This document shows, in pieces, positions 26,115-33,867 of a DNA stretch of 64,000 nt. This DNA is from CAWGHZ01 sp963822575 (GTDB lineage Bacteria; Pseudomonadota; Alphaproteobacteria; MPNO01; DASWLB01), in the NCBI GenBank assembly GCA_963822575.1, contig CAWGHZ010000004.1, forward strand, positions 558,001 through 622,000. The letters are read 5' to 3'. The first letter of the stretch is position 1. Each line of letters starts with the position of its first letter. The notes under the pieces were generated by a model, which made no database searches, had not been told where the DNA came from, and was given only the letters and a program-made list of their open reading frames with translations. The position numbers were made by a program, and so were the translations under genes.

Positions 26115-27297
26115 GTTCGCGCCGATGCATCCGTTCGAACTCTTGCTGGGTCGAGAGGTAGTGCAGCCCCGCGTTGACCTGATCGCCGTACGTGGTCATA
26201 TCGAAGGCCGCCAGCGCCAGGATGGCGTCCCCCGTGGTCTCGATGTCCGCGGTGTTGAGGTCGGAGCTGTCGTAGGGGAAGGCGCCTTCATCCAGCCCGT
26301 TGCTTCCGGTCCCGATCATTTGCGCCAGCAGCCCGGCGAGCTGCGCGGTATTCAACGTGCAGCCACTGGCGGCACCGCAAAGCTGGTCGTGCCATAATCC
26401 GCTGGTCACGGCCAGGTCTTTCCCGGTCAGGGCGGAGGTCCAGATCGCCGCGGCGAGGCCGAGCACGTCGTAATACGTGTCGGCACTGGTGACGGCATTC
26501 AGCCCCGCCTCGATCCCGCCGAACAGGTCATCGGCGATCTGCGCCTGGCCGGCTTGATTGGATGCGACGGTCGGAGCCGCCAGGCACCAGGGCGAATAGG
26601 CGCCGCAGTCGTCCTGTATCTTGTCGACATAGCCCGACGTGCCCACGCCGCCGCCGTTCTGGGCGGGAAAGGCGTGCGCGCTGTCGCCACCGCCGTAAGT
26701 GCCGGCCGTAAGGGGCGTGAAATAGTTCGTATTCAAGTAGCTCTGAATCTGTGACCGCAAGGTCGCGTTCTGCGTGGCCTGGGCGAGGTTCTCGAGGAAC
26801 AGCGTCGACTGGGTGTAGACGATGGGCTGGCCCTTGGTGGCGGCGCCGAAACCGGTATTGAAATAGATCTCCCCGAGGTCCGCTTCCTCGGACATCGGAT
26901 CGATGACCGAGTGTGCCTCGGCATGGACGATCGCGTTTCCGAGCTGCTCTGCGCTCGCGAGGTATTTCGCCTTCTCCGCCTGTTGTTCGGGGGTGGCGGT
27001 CGGTTCGGCCTGGTAGGCCCGGAGAATGCTAAGCCCGAACAGACCCTGCTCCGAGCCGACATAGGTTCCCGAGCCGACGCCGCTCTGGAAAAACCCACCG
27101 GTCGCGGGATCGGGGTCCTGCAAATTATCGATCAGGTAATCCGCGCCCAATTCGACGAACGTGCCCGCCCGCGCACCGCTCACGCTGCAGAGGACCAGCA
27201 GCGCCGCCGCCGCCAGACCCGTCGCGGCCCTTTGCGCCGAACGGCGGACGCATCGACCATCCGTTCTATCGTCCCGCTTCGCGGGCTCCCCATGCAT
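26095..27297 (-). CDS. PEP-CTERM exported protein, main body (alpha/alpha-toroid-like)
   Basis: The start is ATG 27297 with AGGAG seven bases before it. A signal peptide follows (GLAAAALLVLCSVSGARA). The mature part has helical repeats such as DAILALAAFDM, VNAGLHYLSTQQ and TYYDVLGLAAAIWTSAL, recalling prenyltransferase/squalene-cyclase-type toroids, though that is inference. Cysteines occur in pairs (DDCGAYSPWC, QLCGAASGC), suggesting disulfides. As given, the frame ends in EFERMHRREHGCDAG; the corrected frame runs on into the PEP-CTERM tag down to 25896. A perfect sigma-54 promoter lies about 54 nt upstream of the start. It probably goes to the surface or exopolysaccharide via exosortase. 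Confidence 0.82.
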   Translation of the reverse strand: MHGEPAKRDDRTDGRCVRRSAQRAATGLAAAALLVLCSVSGARAGTFVELGADYLIDNLQDPDPATGGFFQSGVGSGTYVGSEQGLFGLSILRAYQAEPTATPEQQAEKAKYLASAEQLGNAIVHAEAHSVIDPMSEEADLGEIYFNTGFGAATKGQPIVYTQSTLFLENLAQATQNATLRSQIQSYLNTNYFTPLTAGTYGGGDSAHAFPAQNGGGVGTSGYVDKIQDDCGAYSPWCLAAPTVASNQAGQAQIADDLFGGIEAGLNAVTSADTYYDVLGLAAAIWTSALTGKDLAVTSGLWHDQLCGAASGCTLNTAQLAGLLAQMIGTGSNGLDEGAFPYDSSDLNTADIETTGDAILALAAFDMTTYGDQVNAGLHYLSTQQEFERMHRREHGCDAG

Positions 27298-27361
27298 CTT
27301 CCGGCTCCTGTGCCAACCCACGGGACCGCCCCCCCGCCGGCGGCCTCCCGATGAACTGTCA

Positions 27362-27377
27362 TGCAAGAATCGTGCCA
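27362..27377 (-). promoter_or_regulatory. Sigma-54 (-24/-12) promoter of the PEP-CTERM gene
   Basis: On the minus strand it reads TGGCACGATTCTTGCA, an exact match to TGGCACG-N4-TTGCW. The predicted transcription start is about 27351, giving a 54-nt leader to the ATG at 27297. Sigma-54 promoters need an enhancer-binding protein; a candidate upstream element lies at 27443-27457. PEP-CTERM genes elsewhere are known to use RpoN with PrsK/PrsR. Confidence 0.85.
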
Positions 27378-27442
27378 CGCTTGCACGTGTCCTTATTTTA
27401 CAATGGCTTGCGCATCCTTTGATAGGCGGTCGCGGGGTGGGA

Positions 27443-27457
27443 TGTAAAGAATACCCG
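27443..27457. promoter_or_regulatory. Candidate enhancer (UAS) for the sigma-54 promoter
   Basis: TGTAAAGAATACCCG is centred about 99 nt upstream of the predicted sigma-54 start. The same TGTAAA-R-AWT-CC core occurs at 58387-58403 and 58511-58527 upstream of the second sigma-54 promoter, in the same orientation and at the same spacing. The core conservation suggests a common activator. Confidence 0.6.
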
Positions 27458-27464
27458 GCGCCGA

Positions 27465-27480
27465 TGTGACGGCGGTCACA
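27465..27480. promoter_or_regulatory. CRP-type palindrome
   Basis: TGTGACGGCGGTCACA fits TGTGA-N6-TCACA perfectly. It lies in the 317-nt divergent gap between the PEP-CTERM gene and the MFS gene, 8 nt from the UAS. It could serve either gene. The remainder of the gap, which is lower in GC than its surroundings around 27390-27450, holds no gene that I can see. Confidence 0.55.
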
Positions 27481-27614
27481 AGCAAAGCCAGGGTTTCCGG
27501 CGGTCCGGCCGGCGCTATCTTGCCGGCCGGCAGGCCGCGCTTTATGACGCACCCGGCGCCGGGCGCGCGGCGCTATGGTGGCGCCAACCGTCGCTAGGGA
27601 GGCGGAACCGCACG

Positions 27615-28970
27615 ATGAACCGGAACGAGCGTCGCGCGTCGCTCGCGCTTGCGGCCGTATTTTCGGTGCGCATGCTCGGGCTGTTCATGATCTACCCGGT
27701 GTTCGCGACCTATGCGGGCCACCTTTCGGGCGCGACCGAGGTAACGATCGGTCTCGCGCTCGGCGGCTACGGGCTCACCCAGGGCCTGCTGCAGATCCCG
27801 TTCGGGCTCTTCTCCGACCGGATCGGGCGCAAGACCATGGTGGTGATCGGGCTTCTCGTGTTCGCCGCCGGCAGCGCGCTCGCCGCCGTCTCCACCTCCA
27901 TCGAGGGTGTAATTGCCGGCCGGGTGCTGCAGGGCGGTGGCGCGGTCGGTTCGGTCATCCTCGCGCTGGTCGCCGACCTGACGCGCGAGGAGGTGCGCAC
28001 AAAGGCGATGGCCATCGTCGGCATCACCATCGGCCTGTCGTTCATGGCGGCGATCGTGATCGGTCCGTTGATCGCCGGGGCGATCGGCGTCGCCGGCATC
28101 TTCTGGCTGATGGTGCCGCTCGCCCTTCTCGGCATCTTTATCGTCGGGTGGGGCGTGCCGACGCCCGCGCGCGCGCGCAGCCATCGCGACGCGGAGGCGG
28201 TGCCGGCGCTTCTGGGCTCCGTCCTGCGCAACGGCGAGCTGCTGCGGCTCGATTTCGGCATCTTCGCGCTGCACGGCATCCTCACTGCGAGCTTCCTCGC
28301 CGTGCCGCATCTGCTGCGCGACGCCTTCACGTTGAGCGCCACCCAGCAATGGATGGTGTACCTGCCCATCCTGGTGGTCTCGGTCGCGCTGATGGTGCCG
28401 GCCATCATCGTCGCCGAAAAGCGGCGCAAGATGAAGGAGGTGTTCGTCGGGGCCGTGTTCGTGCTGGGGGCGAGCCAGGCCGCGCTCTATTTCGACGGCG
28501 TGAACCGGTGGGCGATCGTCGTCGCCATCCTCGCCTTCTTCACCGCCTTCAACGTGATGGAGGCGAGCCTGCCGTCGCTCGTCACCAAGACCGCGCCGGC
28601 CGGCGCCAAGGGCACGGCGACCGGCGTCTATTCGTCGTCGCAGTTCCTCGGCATTTTCGTCGGCGGGGCGGTCGGCGGCTGGGCGCACCAGGTGGGCGGC
28701 ACGCAAGGCGTGTTCGCTTTCGCGGGCGTCCTTGCCCTGATCTGGCTGTTCGTCGCCGTGACCATGCGCCGGCCCGGTCAATTCTCCACGCATATCGCGC
28801 GCACGGCCGAGATCGGCGCGGCCGAGGCGAACCGGCTGGCGGCCAAGCTCGCGGGTCTACCGGGCGTTGCCGACGTGGTGGTGGTGGCCGAGGAGCGCGC
28901 CGCCTACCTCAAGGTCGAGTCCGCCAAGTTCGACAAGGAGGAAGCCGACCGCATCGCCGCGGGGGCGTAA
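27615..28970 (+). CDS. MFS transporter of YajR type with C-terminal YAM-like domain
   Basis: This 451-aa protein has twelve membrane helices, with the MFS motif A region GLFSDRIGRKTM between TM2 and TM3 and GRVLQGGGAVGS in TM4. A soluble tail (about 385-451) reads AANRLAAKLAGLPGVADVVVV-like with a beta-alpha-beta ferredoxin-like pattern, as in E. coli YajR. Such carriers are drug or small-molecule proton antiporters; the substrate is unknown. It has a strong ribosome site, GGGAGGCGG. Confidence 0.87.
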   Translation: MNRNERRASLALAAVFSVRMLGLFMIYPVFATYAGHLSGATEVTIGLALGGYGLTQGLLQIPFGLFSDRIGRKTMVVIGLLVFAAGSALAAVSTSIEGVIAGRVLQGGGAVGSVILALVADLTREEVRTKAMAIVGITIGLSFMAAIVIGPLIAGAIGVAGIFWLMVPLALLGIFIVGWGVPTPARARSHRDAEAVPALLGSVLRNGELLRLDFGIFALHGILTASFLAVPHLLRDAFTLSATQQWMVYLPILVVSVALMVPAIIVAEKRRKMKEVFVGAVFVLGASQAALYFDGVNRWAIVVAILAFFTAFNVMEASLPSLVTKTAPAGAKGTATGVYSSSQFLGIFVGGAVGGWAHQVGGTQGVFAFAGVLALIWLFVAVTMRRPGQFSTHIARTAEIGAAEANRLAAKLAGLPGVADVVVVAEERAAYLKVESAKFDKEEADRIAAGA

Positions 28971-28972
28971 GG

Positions 28973-29455
28973 CTACTTCCTCGCCACCAGCACCGCAGTC
29001 GGCTTCTCATAGGACGCCGCCTCGACGGAGGCGAAGCCCGCGGCGCGGAGCGCGGCGAGGTTGGTTTCGAGCCCGCCGCAGTAATCGACGTGGTCGTAGT
29101 CGAGGAACGCCCCGCCTGGCGCCAGGAGGCCGCAGATGTCCTTGTAGGCCGCCGCGATCAGCGCCCGGTCGCGCAGATTGTGCAGCGCGATGCCCGATAC
29201 CGCGAGCTCGAACGGACCGCCCGCCTTGGCCGCCCAGCCGCGCTCGGTGAGGTCGGCGAGCACGTAATCGACCCGCCCGGCGTGCGCCGCAAGCTTGCCC
29301 TTCGCTTGGTCGAGCATCGGCTGCGAGTAGTCGAGCAACGTGACCCGCGCCGTGGGGAAGGCCTTCAGCACCTCGTCCGCGACAATGCCGTACCCGCCGC
29401 CCACGTCGAGCGCGCGCATCACGGCATCCTTCGCGAACGGCGCGAGCGCCACCAT
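28973..29455 (-). CDS. Class I SAM-dependent methyltransferase, catalytic part
   Basis: This 160-aa section carries SAM motif I (ALDVGGGYGIVADEVL), LLDYSQPMLDQAKGKL, a post-motif DYVLADLTE and the catalytic-core strand GGAFLDYDHVDYCGG. The first Met here (MVALAPFAKD) is internal. The true N-terminus lies in the adjacent frame (29456-29576), and removal of one A from the plus-strand GAACTC at 29458-29463 gives RRPALSRMVALAPFAKD. The substrate is unknown; the downstream-reading arrangement with the neighbouring hydrolase (29590) suggests one operon. Confidence 0.82.
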   Translation of the reverse strand: MVALAPFAKDAVMRALDVGGGYGIVADEVLKAFPTARVTLLDYSQPMLDQAKGKLAAHAGRVDYVLADLTERGWAAKAGGPFELAVSGIALHNLRDRALIAAAYKDICGLLAPGGAFLDYDHVDYCGGLETNLAALRAAGFASVEAASYEKPTAVLVARK

Positions 29456-29576
29456 CCGAACTCAGCGCCGGGCGGCGCGCCTCGTCGCGCGTCACGTCGC
29501 GCGCGATCCATTCGGCGACGTAGCCCGCGTCGTGCCAGTCGTGCTCGTGGACGTGGAACGGCCTCGCTTCGGCCAT
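29456..29576 (-). pseudogene. N-terminal part of the methyltransferase, out of frame
   Basis: ATG 29576 opens MAEARPFHVHEHDWHDAGYV, then AEWIARDVTRDEARRPA, after which the frame becomes nonsense. This is a typical methyltransferase N-terminal helix. It belongs to the 28973-29455 gene; the break lies at a GAACTC site. The intact gene would be 28973-29576, about 200 aa. Confidence 0.75.
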
Positions 29577-29589
29577 GTCTGGGCTCCTC

Positions 29590-30462
29590 CTACTGTGGCG
29601 CGCCCTGCGGCGCGCGGTAGCCCGGCATGCCGCCGAAGCCGGGCCAGCCGCGGATGGCGACGATCTCGTCGAGGAACACGACCTCGGTCTTCTCCGGCAG
29701 CGTGCGCTTCGAGAACATGATGGTGACCGAGTTCGCCCGCTTGACCGGATAGAGCTTCTCCGCGTCGGCGATGAAGTTCGGCGTCCAGTAGCTGTAGTGC
29801 CACGGGATCACCAGCTTGGGCTTCACCTTCTTGATCGAATCGAACACTTCCTCCTCGCTCAGCGTGTACATGCCATCGACCGGCACGAGAAGGACGTCGA
29901 TGTCGCCGAGCGCGGCCAAATCCTCCTTCGACAGGGTGTGGTGGGTGTGGCTCAGATGGGCGATGCACATGCCGGCGATCTGGAACACGAAGATCGAGTT
30001 CTCGTTGCGGCCGAAATCGCCGAACTCGCCATAGTTGGTCTGGATGTTGAACACCCGCATGTCGCGCACCTGCAGGTTGATCTGCGCGACGCCGCCCTTC
30101 GGGTTCCAGCCGCGCAGCACGTGCTTGATGCGCGGGTCCGGGTTGTCCGAATAGTGCGTCGGGTGGAAATGGTTCATCGTGATGATGTCGGGCACGAAGT
30201 CGATCGGCACGAAATCAGTGTAGTCCGTGACGGCCTTCACCCCTTCGGGCGATTCGATCAGAAAGCTCGCATGGCCGATAAAGGTGAGCCGGACGCTGCC
30301 CTGCGGCACCGTGCCGGGCGGAAGCTGCTCCGACGCTTGGGCGACGCGGTAGGCCGCCGGCACGAGGGGAAAGCGGCTCGCGATGGTGTCGGGGCACATG
30401 GCCCGCGCCCCCGGCAGGAACCCCACGAGAACCGCCACGAAGACCGCGCAACGCGTCCACAT
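29590..30462 (-). CDS. Exported MBL-fold metallo-hydrolase (UlaG/L-ascorbate lactonase-like group)
   Basis: This 290-aa protein has a signal peptide (FVAVLVGFLPGARA). The MBL-fold core runs RLTFIGHASFLIESPEG (first strand), TMNHFHPTHYSD (metal loop), LSHTHHTLSKEDLAAL, LLVPVDG and IPWHYSYW. The metal loop is H-F-H-P-T-H, so the Asp of the usual HxHxDH is replaced by Thr, which may change the second metal site. The ATG at 30462 follows GGGAGA. The function is unknown beyond the fold. Confidence 0.8.
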   Translation of the reverse strand: MWTRCAVFVAVLVGFLPGARAMCPDTIASRFPLVPAAYRVAQASEQLPPGTVPQGSVRLTFIGHASFLIESPEGVKAVTDYTDFVPIDFVPDIITMNHFHPTHYSDNPDPRIKHVLRGWNPKGGVAQINLQVRDMRVFNIQTNYGEFGDFGRNENSIFVFQIAGMCIAHLSHTHHTLSKEDLAALGDIDVLLVPVDGMYTLSEEEVFDSIKKVKPKLVIPWHYSYWTPNFIADAEKLYPVKRANSVTIMFSKRTLPEKTEVVFLDEIVAIRGWPGFGGMPGYRAPQGAPQ

Positions 30463-30585
30463 CGCCGTATCTCCCGCCCATCCGGAGCCATGTCTACTAT
30501 AGCGCAGATGCAGCACCGCGCGCGTTGCCCATATTCCTGTTGAATGACACAATGTCTTCGGGCGGCGTGCCCGTAGGAGAGGACC

Positions 30586-31491
30586 ATGGCGATCGAGCGC
30601 ATCGAATCCGTGACTTACGGCGTCGAGGACGTCGCGGCCGGCATCAAGTATTTCGAAGACTGGGGTCTTGAGATGGTGGAGCGCGGCGCCGCAGGGGCGA
30701 CCTTCCGCACGCTCGAGAACCAGACCGTCGCGGTGCGCCGCGCCGACGATGCGTCGCTCCCGCCGACCGCCGCCGAGGGCGCGACGGTGCGCGAATGCGT
30801 CTGGGGTGTCGACACCGCCGCTGGCGTCGAGAAGATCGCGGCCGAGCTTGCCAGGGACCGCAAGGTCGCGACCGGCGCCGACGGCACGGTGCGCGCCGCC
30901 GACGAGACCGGCTTCGGCATCGCCTTCCGTGTCGCCAGGCGCACGCCGTACGACCCGGGGCGGTTCCCCTTCAATCAGGTCGACCGCACCGTCCGGCTCA
31001 ACCGGCGGGTCGACGCCGCGCCGCGAGCGCAGCCGATCCGCATCGGCCACATCGTCTATGCCGTGCCCAAGAAGGGCTGGATGGAGGCTTCGGCGTTTTA
31101 CCAGGATCGGCTCGGCTTCCGCCTGTCGGACCGGTCGATGGACCTCGGCGACTTCCTGCGCGCCGAAGGCGGCTTCGATCACCACAATCTCGGCCTGTTC
31201 CACGCGCCCAACGCCGCCCGCATCGGCCATATCGCGTTCGAGGTGCGCGACTTCGACGAGATCATGTTCGGCGGCATGCATATGCGCGAGGCGGGGTGGA
31301 AGCCCGCCAACCAGCCGGGCCGGCGCATCGTCGGGTCGAACCTCTACTGGAACTTCCGGAACCCGTGCGGCGGTGCCACCGAGTATTTCGCCGACATGGA
31401 CCACATGGACGACAACTGGCAGACCCGCGTGTGGGAGAAGCACCCCGGCGGCGACCTCTGGTCGCTCGCCGACGCGCCGTCCAGCTTCTGA
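30586..31491 (+). CDS. Two-module VOC extradiol dioxygenase-like protein
   Basis: This 301-aa protein has two VOC modules. The C-terminal one keeps likely metal ligands His (IGHIVYAVP), His (GGFDHHNLGLFH) and Glu (CGGATEYFADMDH), the 2-His-1-Glu set of type I extradiol dioxygenases. It is a clear paralogue of the 35555-36493 protein, sharing the MAI-x-E/L-S opening and the PCGGA-x-EY segment. It probably acts on an aromatic or enol substrate. It is divergent from the MBL hydrolase gene. Confidence 0.8.
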   Translation: MAIERIESVTYGVEDVAAGIKYFEDWGLEMVERGAAGATFRTLENQTVAVRRADDASLPPTAAEGATVRECVWGVDTAAGVEKIAAELARDRKVATGADGTVRAADETGFGIAFRVARRTPYDPGRFPFNQVDRTVRLNRRVDAAPRAQPIRIGHIVYAVPKKGWMEASAFYQDRLGFRLSDRSMDLGDFLRAEGGFDHHNLGLFHAPNAARIGHIAFEVRDFDEIMFGGMHMREAGWKPANQPGRRIVGSNLYWNFRNPCGGATEYFADMDHMDDNWQTRVWEKHPGGDLWSLADAPSSF

Positions 31492-31571
31492 CCGAGGTCG
31501 AATCGGCCGCCGGTTGACGCGGCCCGCGGCGCGAGGAATGATTCGGCCACGACAGCTCGCGGAGGGGGCAC

Positions 31572-32252
31572 GTGCCGGCGCGGCCCGACCAGCTCGACCA
31601 TCGGGCGCGCCTGCGTGCGCGCTTTCTCGCGGCGGGGGGCGATGCGCTGCCCGACTACGAGTTGATCGAGCTCGTCCTGTTCGCCGCCATCCCGCGCCAG
31701 GACACCAAGCCACTGGCCAAGGCGCTGGTCGACCGGTTCGGCAGCTTCGCCGCGGTCGTGCGCGCGTCGCCCGAGGCGCTCCTTTCGGTGAAGGGCATCG
31801 GTGAATCCGCCGCGGTCGCCCTCAAGGCGGTGGAGGCCGCCGCGCTCCGCCTCGCGCGGGACGAGTTGAAAAGCCGGCCGGTCCTGGGCTCGTGGCAGGG
31901 CGTACTCGACTATCTGCACATGCGCATGGGGCACGGCGCCGTCGAGCAGCTTCGCGTGCTGTTCCTCGATTCCAAGAATGCGCTGATCGCCGACGAGGAG
32001 CAGCAACGCGGCACGGTCAACCACACCGCCGTCTATCCGCGCGAGGTGGTGAAGCGCGCGCTCGAGCTGGGCGCGACGGCGGTGATCCTGGTGCACAACC
32101 ACCCGTCGGGCGACCCGACCCCGTCGAAGGCCGACATCGAGATGACTCGCCAGGTGCGCGATGCGGCCGAGCGGCTCGGCGTCGCGCTGCACGACCACAT
32201 CATCGTCGCGCGTGGCAAGCACGCCAGCTTCAAGACGCTGGGGTTGTTGTGA
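31572..32252 (+). CDS. radC: DNA repair protein RadC (JAB/MPN domain)
   Basis: This 226-aa protein has an N-terminal helix-hairpin-helix (VKGIGESAAVALKAVEAA) and a C-terminal JAMM domain with LFLDSKNALIADE, VYPREVVKRALELGA and the metal motif LVHNHPSGDPTPSKAD. Despite its name, a repair role is not proven for the family. The start is GTG at 31572 behind GGAGGGGG. A palindromic repeat follows the stop codon. Confidence 0.93.
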   Translation: MPARPDQLDHRARLRARFLAAGGDALPDYELIELVLFAAIPRQDTKPLAKALVDRFGSFAAVVRASPEALLSVKGIGESAAVALKAVEAAALRLARDELKSRPVLGSWQGVLDYLHMRMGHGAVEQLRVLFLDSKNALIADEEQQRGTVNHTAVYPREVVKRALELGATAVILVHNHPSGDPTPSKADIEMTRQVRDAAERLGVALHDHIIVARGKHASFKTLGLL

Positions 32253-32274
32253 GGCACCGTGTCGCCCAAGTCGC

Positions 32275-32345
32275 GTCTTTGCGAGCGAAGCGAAGCAATC
32301 CAGGCGGACTCTGGATTGCTTCGTTGCTACGCTCCTCGCAATGAC
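32275..32345. repeat. Dispersed palindromic repeat (REP-like)
   Basis: The left arm 32275-32303 (TTTGCGAGCGAAGCGAAGCA..., ending in ATCCAG) is the near-perfect inverse of the right arm 32311-32345 (CTGGATTGCTTCG...CTCGCAATGAC), with a 7-nt loop. The GCAATGAC/GAAGCAATCCAG theme is a widely dispersed palindromic element in proteobacteria. It lies between radC and the DoxX pair and could act as an mRNA 3' hairpin. Confidence 0.8.
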
Positions 32346-32386
32346 CGTGATGAACAATTGAACGGAAAACGAAAAGCGGGGGCTCG

Positions 32387-32797
32387 ATGTTCTATGCCGG
32401 CAGTTCCTGGGTCGATATCGCGGCGCACGTCCTGATCGCCTACCTGTTCATCTGGACGGGCATCTACAACTGCACCAACCCGGACCGCAAGAAGCGCAAC
32501 CGCGACCAGATCGCCTCGCACGGCATCCCGTATCCGGACGCGCTATTGTGGGCGGGGTACCTCACCCAATGGATCGGCGGGGCGATGGTGCTGGTCGATC
32601 TCTACACGCCCTATGCCGCGCTGGCGCTGATCGTGTTCGTGGTGCTGGCGGAGGTGCTCTTCCACAACTACTGGGCGATGACCGACCCGCTCAGGCGCAT
32701 GTACCATCGCCTGCTGTTCCTCAACAACTGCGCGGTGACCGGCGGGCTGTTGCTGCTCGCCGCGCCGCTGATCGGAGGGGGCGCGCATGTTCTTTGA
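32387..32797 (+). CDS. DoxX-like membrane protein, first of a pair
   Basis: This 136-aa protein has four predicted helices, opening WVDIAAHVLIAYLFIWTGIYN, then YLTQWIGGAMVLVDLYTPYA, ALIVFVVLAEVLFHNYW and NNCAVTGGLLLLAAP. The layout and the short polar loops fit the DoxX family. It overlaps its neighbour by 11 nt, and the two proteins look like diverged copies. The function is unknown; DoxX proteins are linked to redox or membrane processes. Confidence 0.75.
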   Translation: MFYAGSSWVDIAAHVLIAYLFIWTGIYNCTNPDRKKRNRDQIASHGIPYPDALLWAGYLTQWIGGAMVLVDLYTPYAALALIVFVVLAEVLFHNYWAMTDPLRRMYHRLLFLNNCAVTGGLLLLAAPLIGGGAHVL

Positions 32798-33161
32798 CCA
32801 CATGCCGATCCAGAACGCGGCCGGTCAAATCCTGCTGGCCCTCGCGTTCCTCGTCACCGGCATCCTGAATTCCACTATGAAGTTCAAGATGCACCGCGAC
32901 CGCATGGCGGCGGCGGGCGTGCCGATGGCGACGGCGGCGCTGGTGGTCGGCTTCGCGATGCAGTTCGTCGGCGGCTTCTTCCTGCTGATCGACTGGCACT
33001 ACCGCTGGGGCGCCGCGATCCTGATCGTGTTCACTGTCCTCGCCACGGCGATCTTCCACCGCTGGTGGCTGGTGACCGGCGACCCGCTGCGCCGCCATCT
33101 CCACTTGTCGTTCGTGTTCAACAACGCGGCGGTCGTCGGCGGGCTGCTGCTGATCCTCTAG
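32787..33161 (+). CDS. DoxX-like membrane protein, second of a pair
   Basis: This 124-aa, four-helix protein contains AAGQILLALAFLVTGILNS, GFAMQFVGGFFLLIDWHY, ILIVFTVLATAIFHRWW and FVFNNAAVVGGLLLIL. These align block by block with the previous protein (LFLNNCAVTGGLLLL). Its start ATG at 32787 follows GGAGGGGG inside the first gene, so the two are translationally coupled and may form a heteromer. Confidence 0.75.
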   Translation: MFFDHMPIQNAAGQILLALAFLVTGILNSTMKFKMHRDRMAAAGVPMATAALVVGFAMQFVGGFFLLIDWHYRWGAAILIVFTVLATAIFHRWWLVTGDPLRRHLHLSFVFNNAAVVGGLLLIL

Positions 33162-33224
33162 TGATTATTTTCCGTGTCGCGGTGTATATAGGAGGTCAAC
33201 GAAAACCCGCAGGAGGAGGCGATC

Positions 33225-33860
33225 ATGACAGGCAGGTTCATCGCTTTGGCGCTGGCGGCGGCGGTCGCCGCGGCGCCGTTCGCATCCGCTCCGGCCCGGG
33301 CCGGGAACATCGTCGACGAGTGGGGATCGGTGAAGGTGCCGCCCCCGCCGAAGCTCCAGCCGGTGACGGTCGATCCCAAGACCACCGCGGTCCTCGCCCT
33401 CGACTTCGTGCCGCAGACCTGCAACGAAAAGCGCCGGCCGCGCTGCCTCGCCTCGCTGCCCGCGGTCGCCAAGCTGCTCGCCGAGGCGCGCAAGTCGGGC
33501 GCGCTGGTCGTCTATAGCGGCGTCACCTCGTCGCCCAAGTCGCAGGTCCTGAAGCCCGTCGCGCCCAAGGGAGACGAGCCGTTCGTCCAGGCGCACGCCG
33601 ACAAGTTCATCCACACCAACCTCGAGAAGATCCTCAAGGACCATGGCATCAAGACCGTGATCGTCACCGGCACGACGGCCGAGGGCGCGGTGCTCTATAC
33701 CGGCTCGGGCGCGGTGTTCCGCGGCTTCCACGTGATCGTGCCGGTCGAGGGCATGTCGGCGGCCGATCCCTACGCCGAGCAGTACGTGGCATGGAATATG
33801 GCGAACGCCCCCTTGAGCCCGAAGCCGGTCGTCACCTCGATCGACATGATCAAGTTCTAG
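33225..33860 (+). CDS. Exported isochorismatase-fold protein lacking the catalytic cysteine
   Basis: This 211-aa protein has a signal peptide (IALALAAAVAAAPFASAPARA). The isochorismatase-like core has the catalytic-Asp strand TAVLALDFVPQTC, the Lys strand QAHADKFIHTN and the region VIVTGTTAEGAVLYTGSGA. In cysteine hydrolases that last block reads TG-x-x-T-x-x-CV; here the Cys position is Ala. So Asp and Lys remain but the nucleophile is gone, as in true isochorismatases or non-catalytic members. Periplasmic location is unusual for the fold. It faces the monooxygenase gene convergently. Confidence 0.75.
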   Translation: MTGRFIALALAAAVAAAPFASAPARAGNIVDEWGSVKVPPPPKLQPVTVDPKTTAVLALDFVPQTCNEKRRPRCLASLPAVAKLLAEARKSGALVVYSGVTSSPKSQVLKPVAPKGDEPFVQAHADKFIHTNLEKILKDHGIKTVIVTGTTAEGAVLYTGSGAVFRGFHVIVPVEGMSAADPYAEQYVAWNMANAPLSPKPVVTSIDMIKF

Positions 33861-33867
33861 GTCGACC

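Noticed and set aside
27575..29620. A 681-codon plus-strand frame over the MFS gene
   Set aside because: Out-of-frame shadow of the MFS transporter and antisense of the methyltransferase; no recognisable motif.
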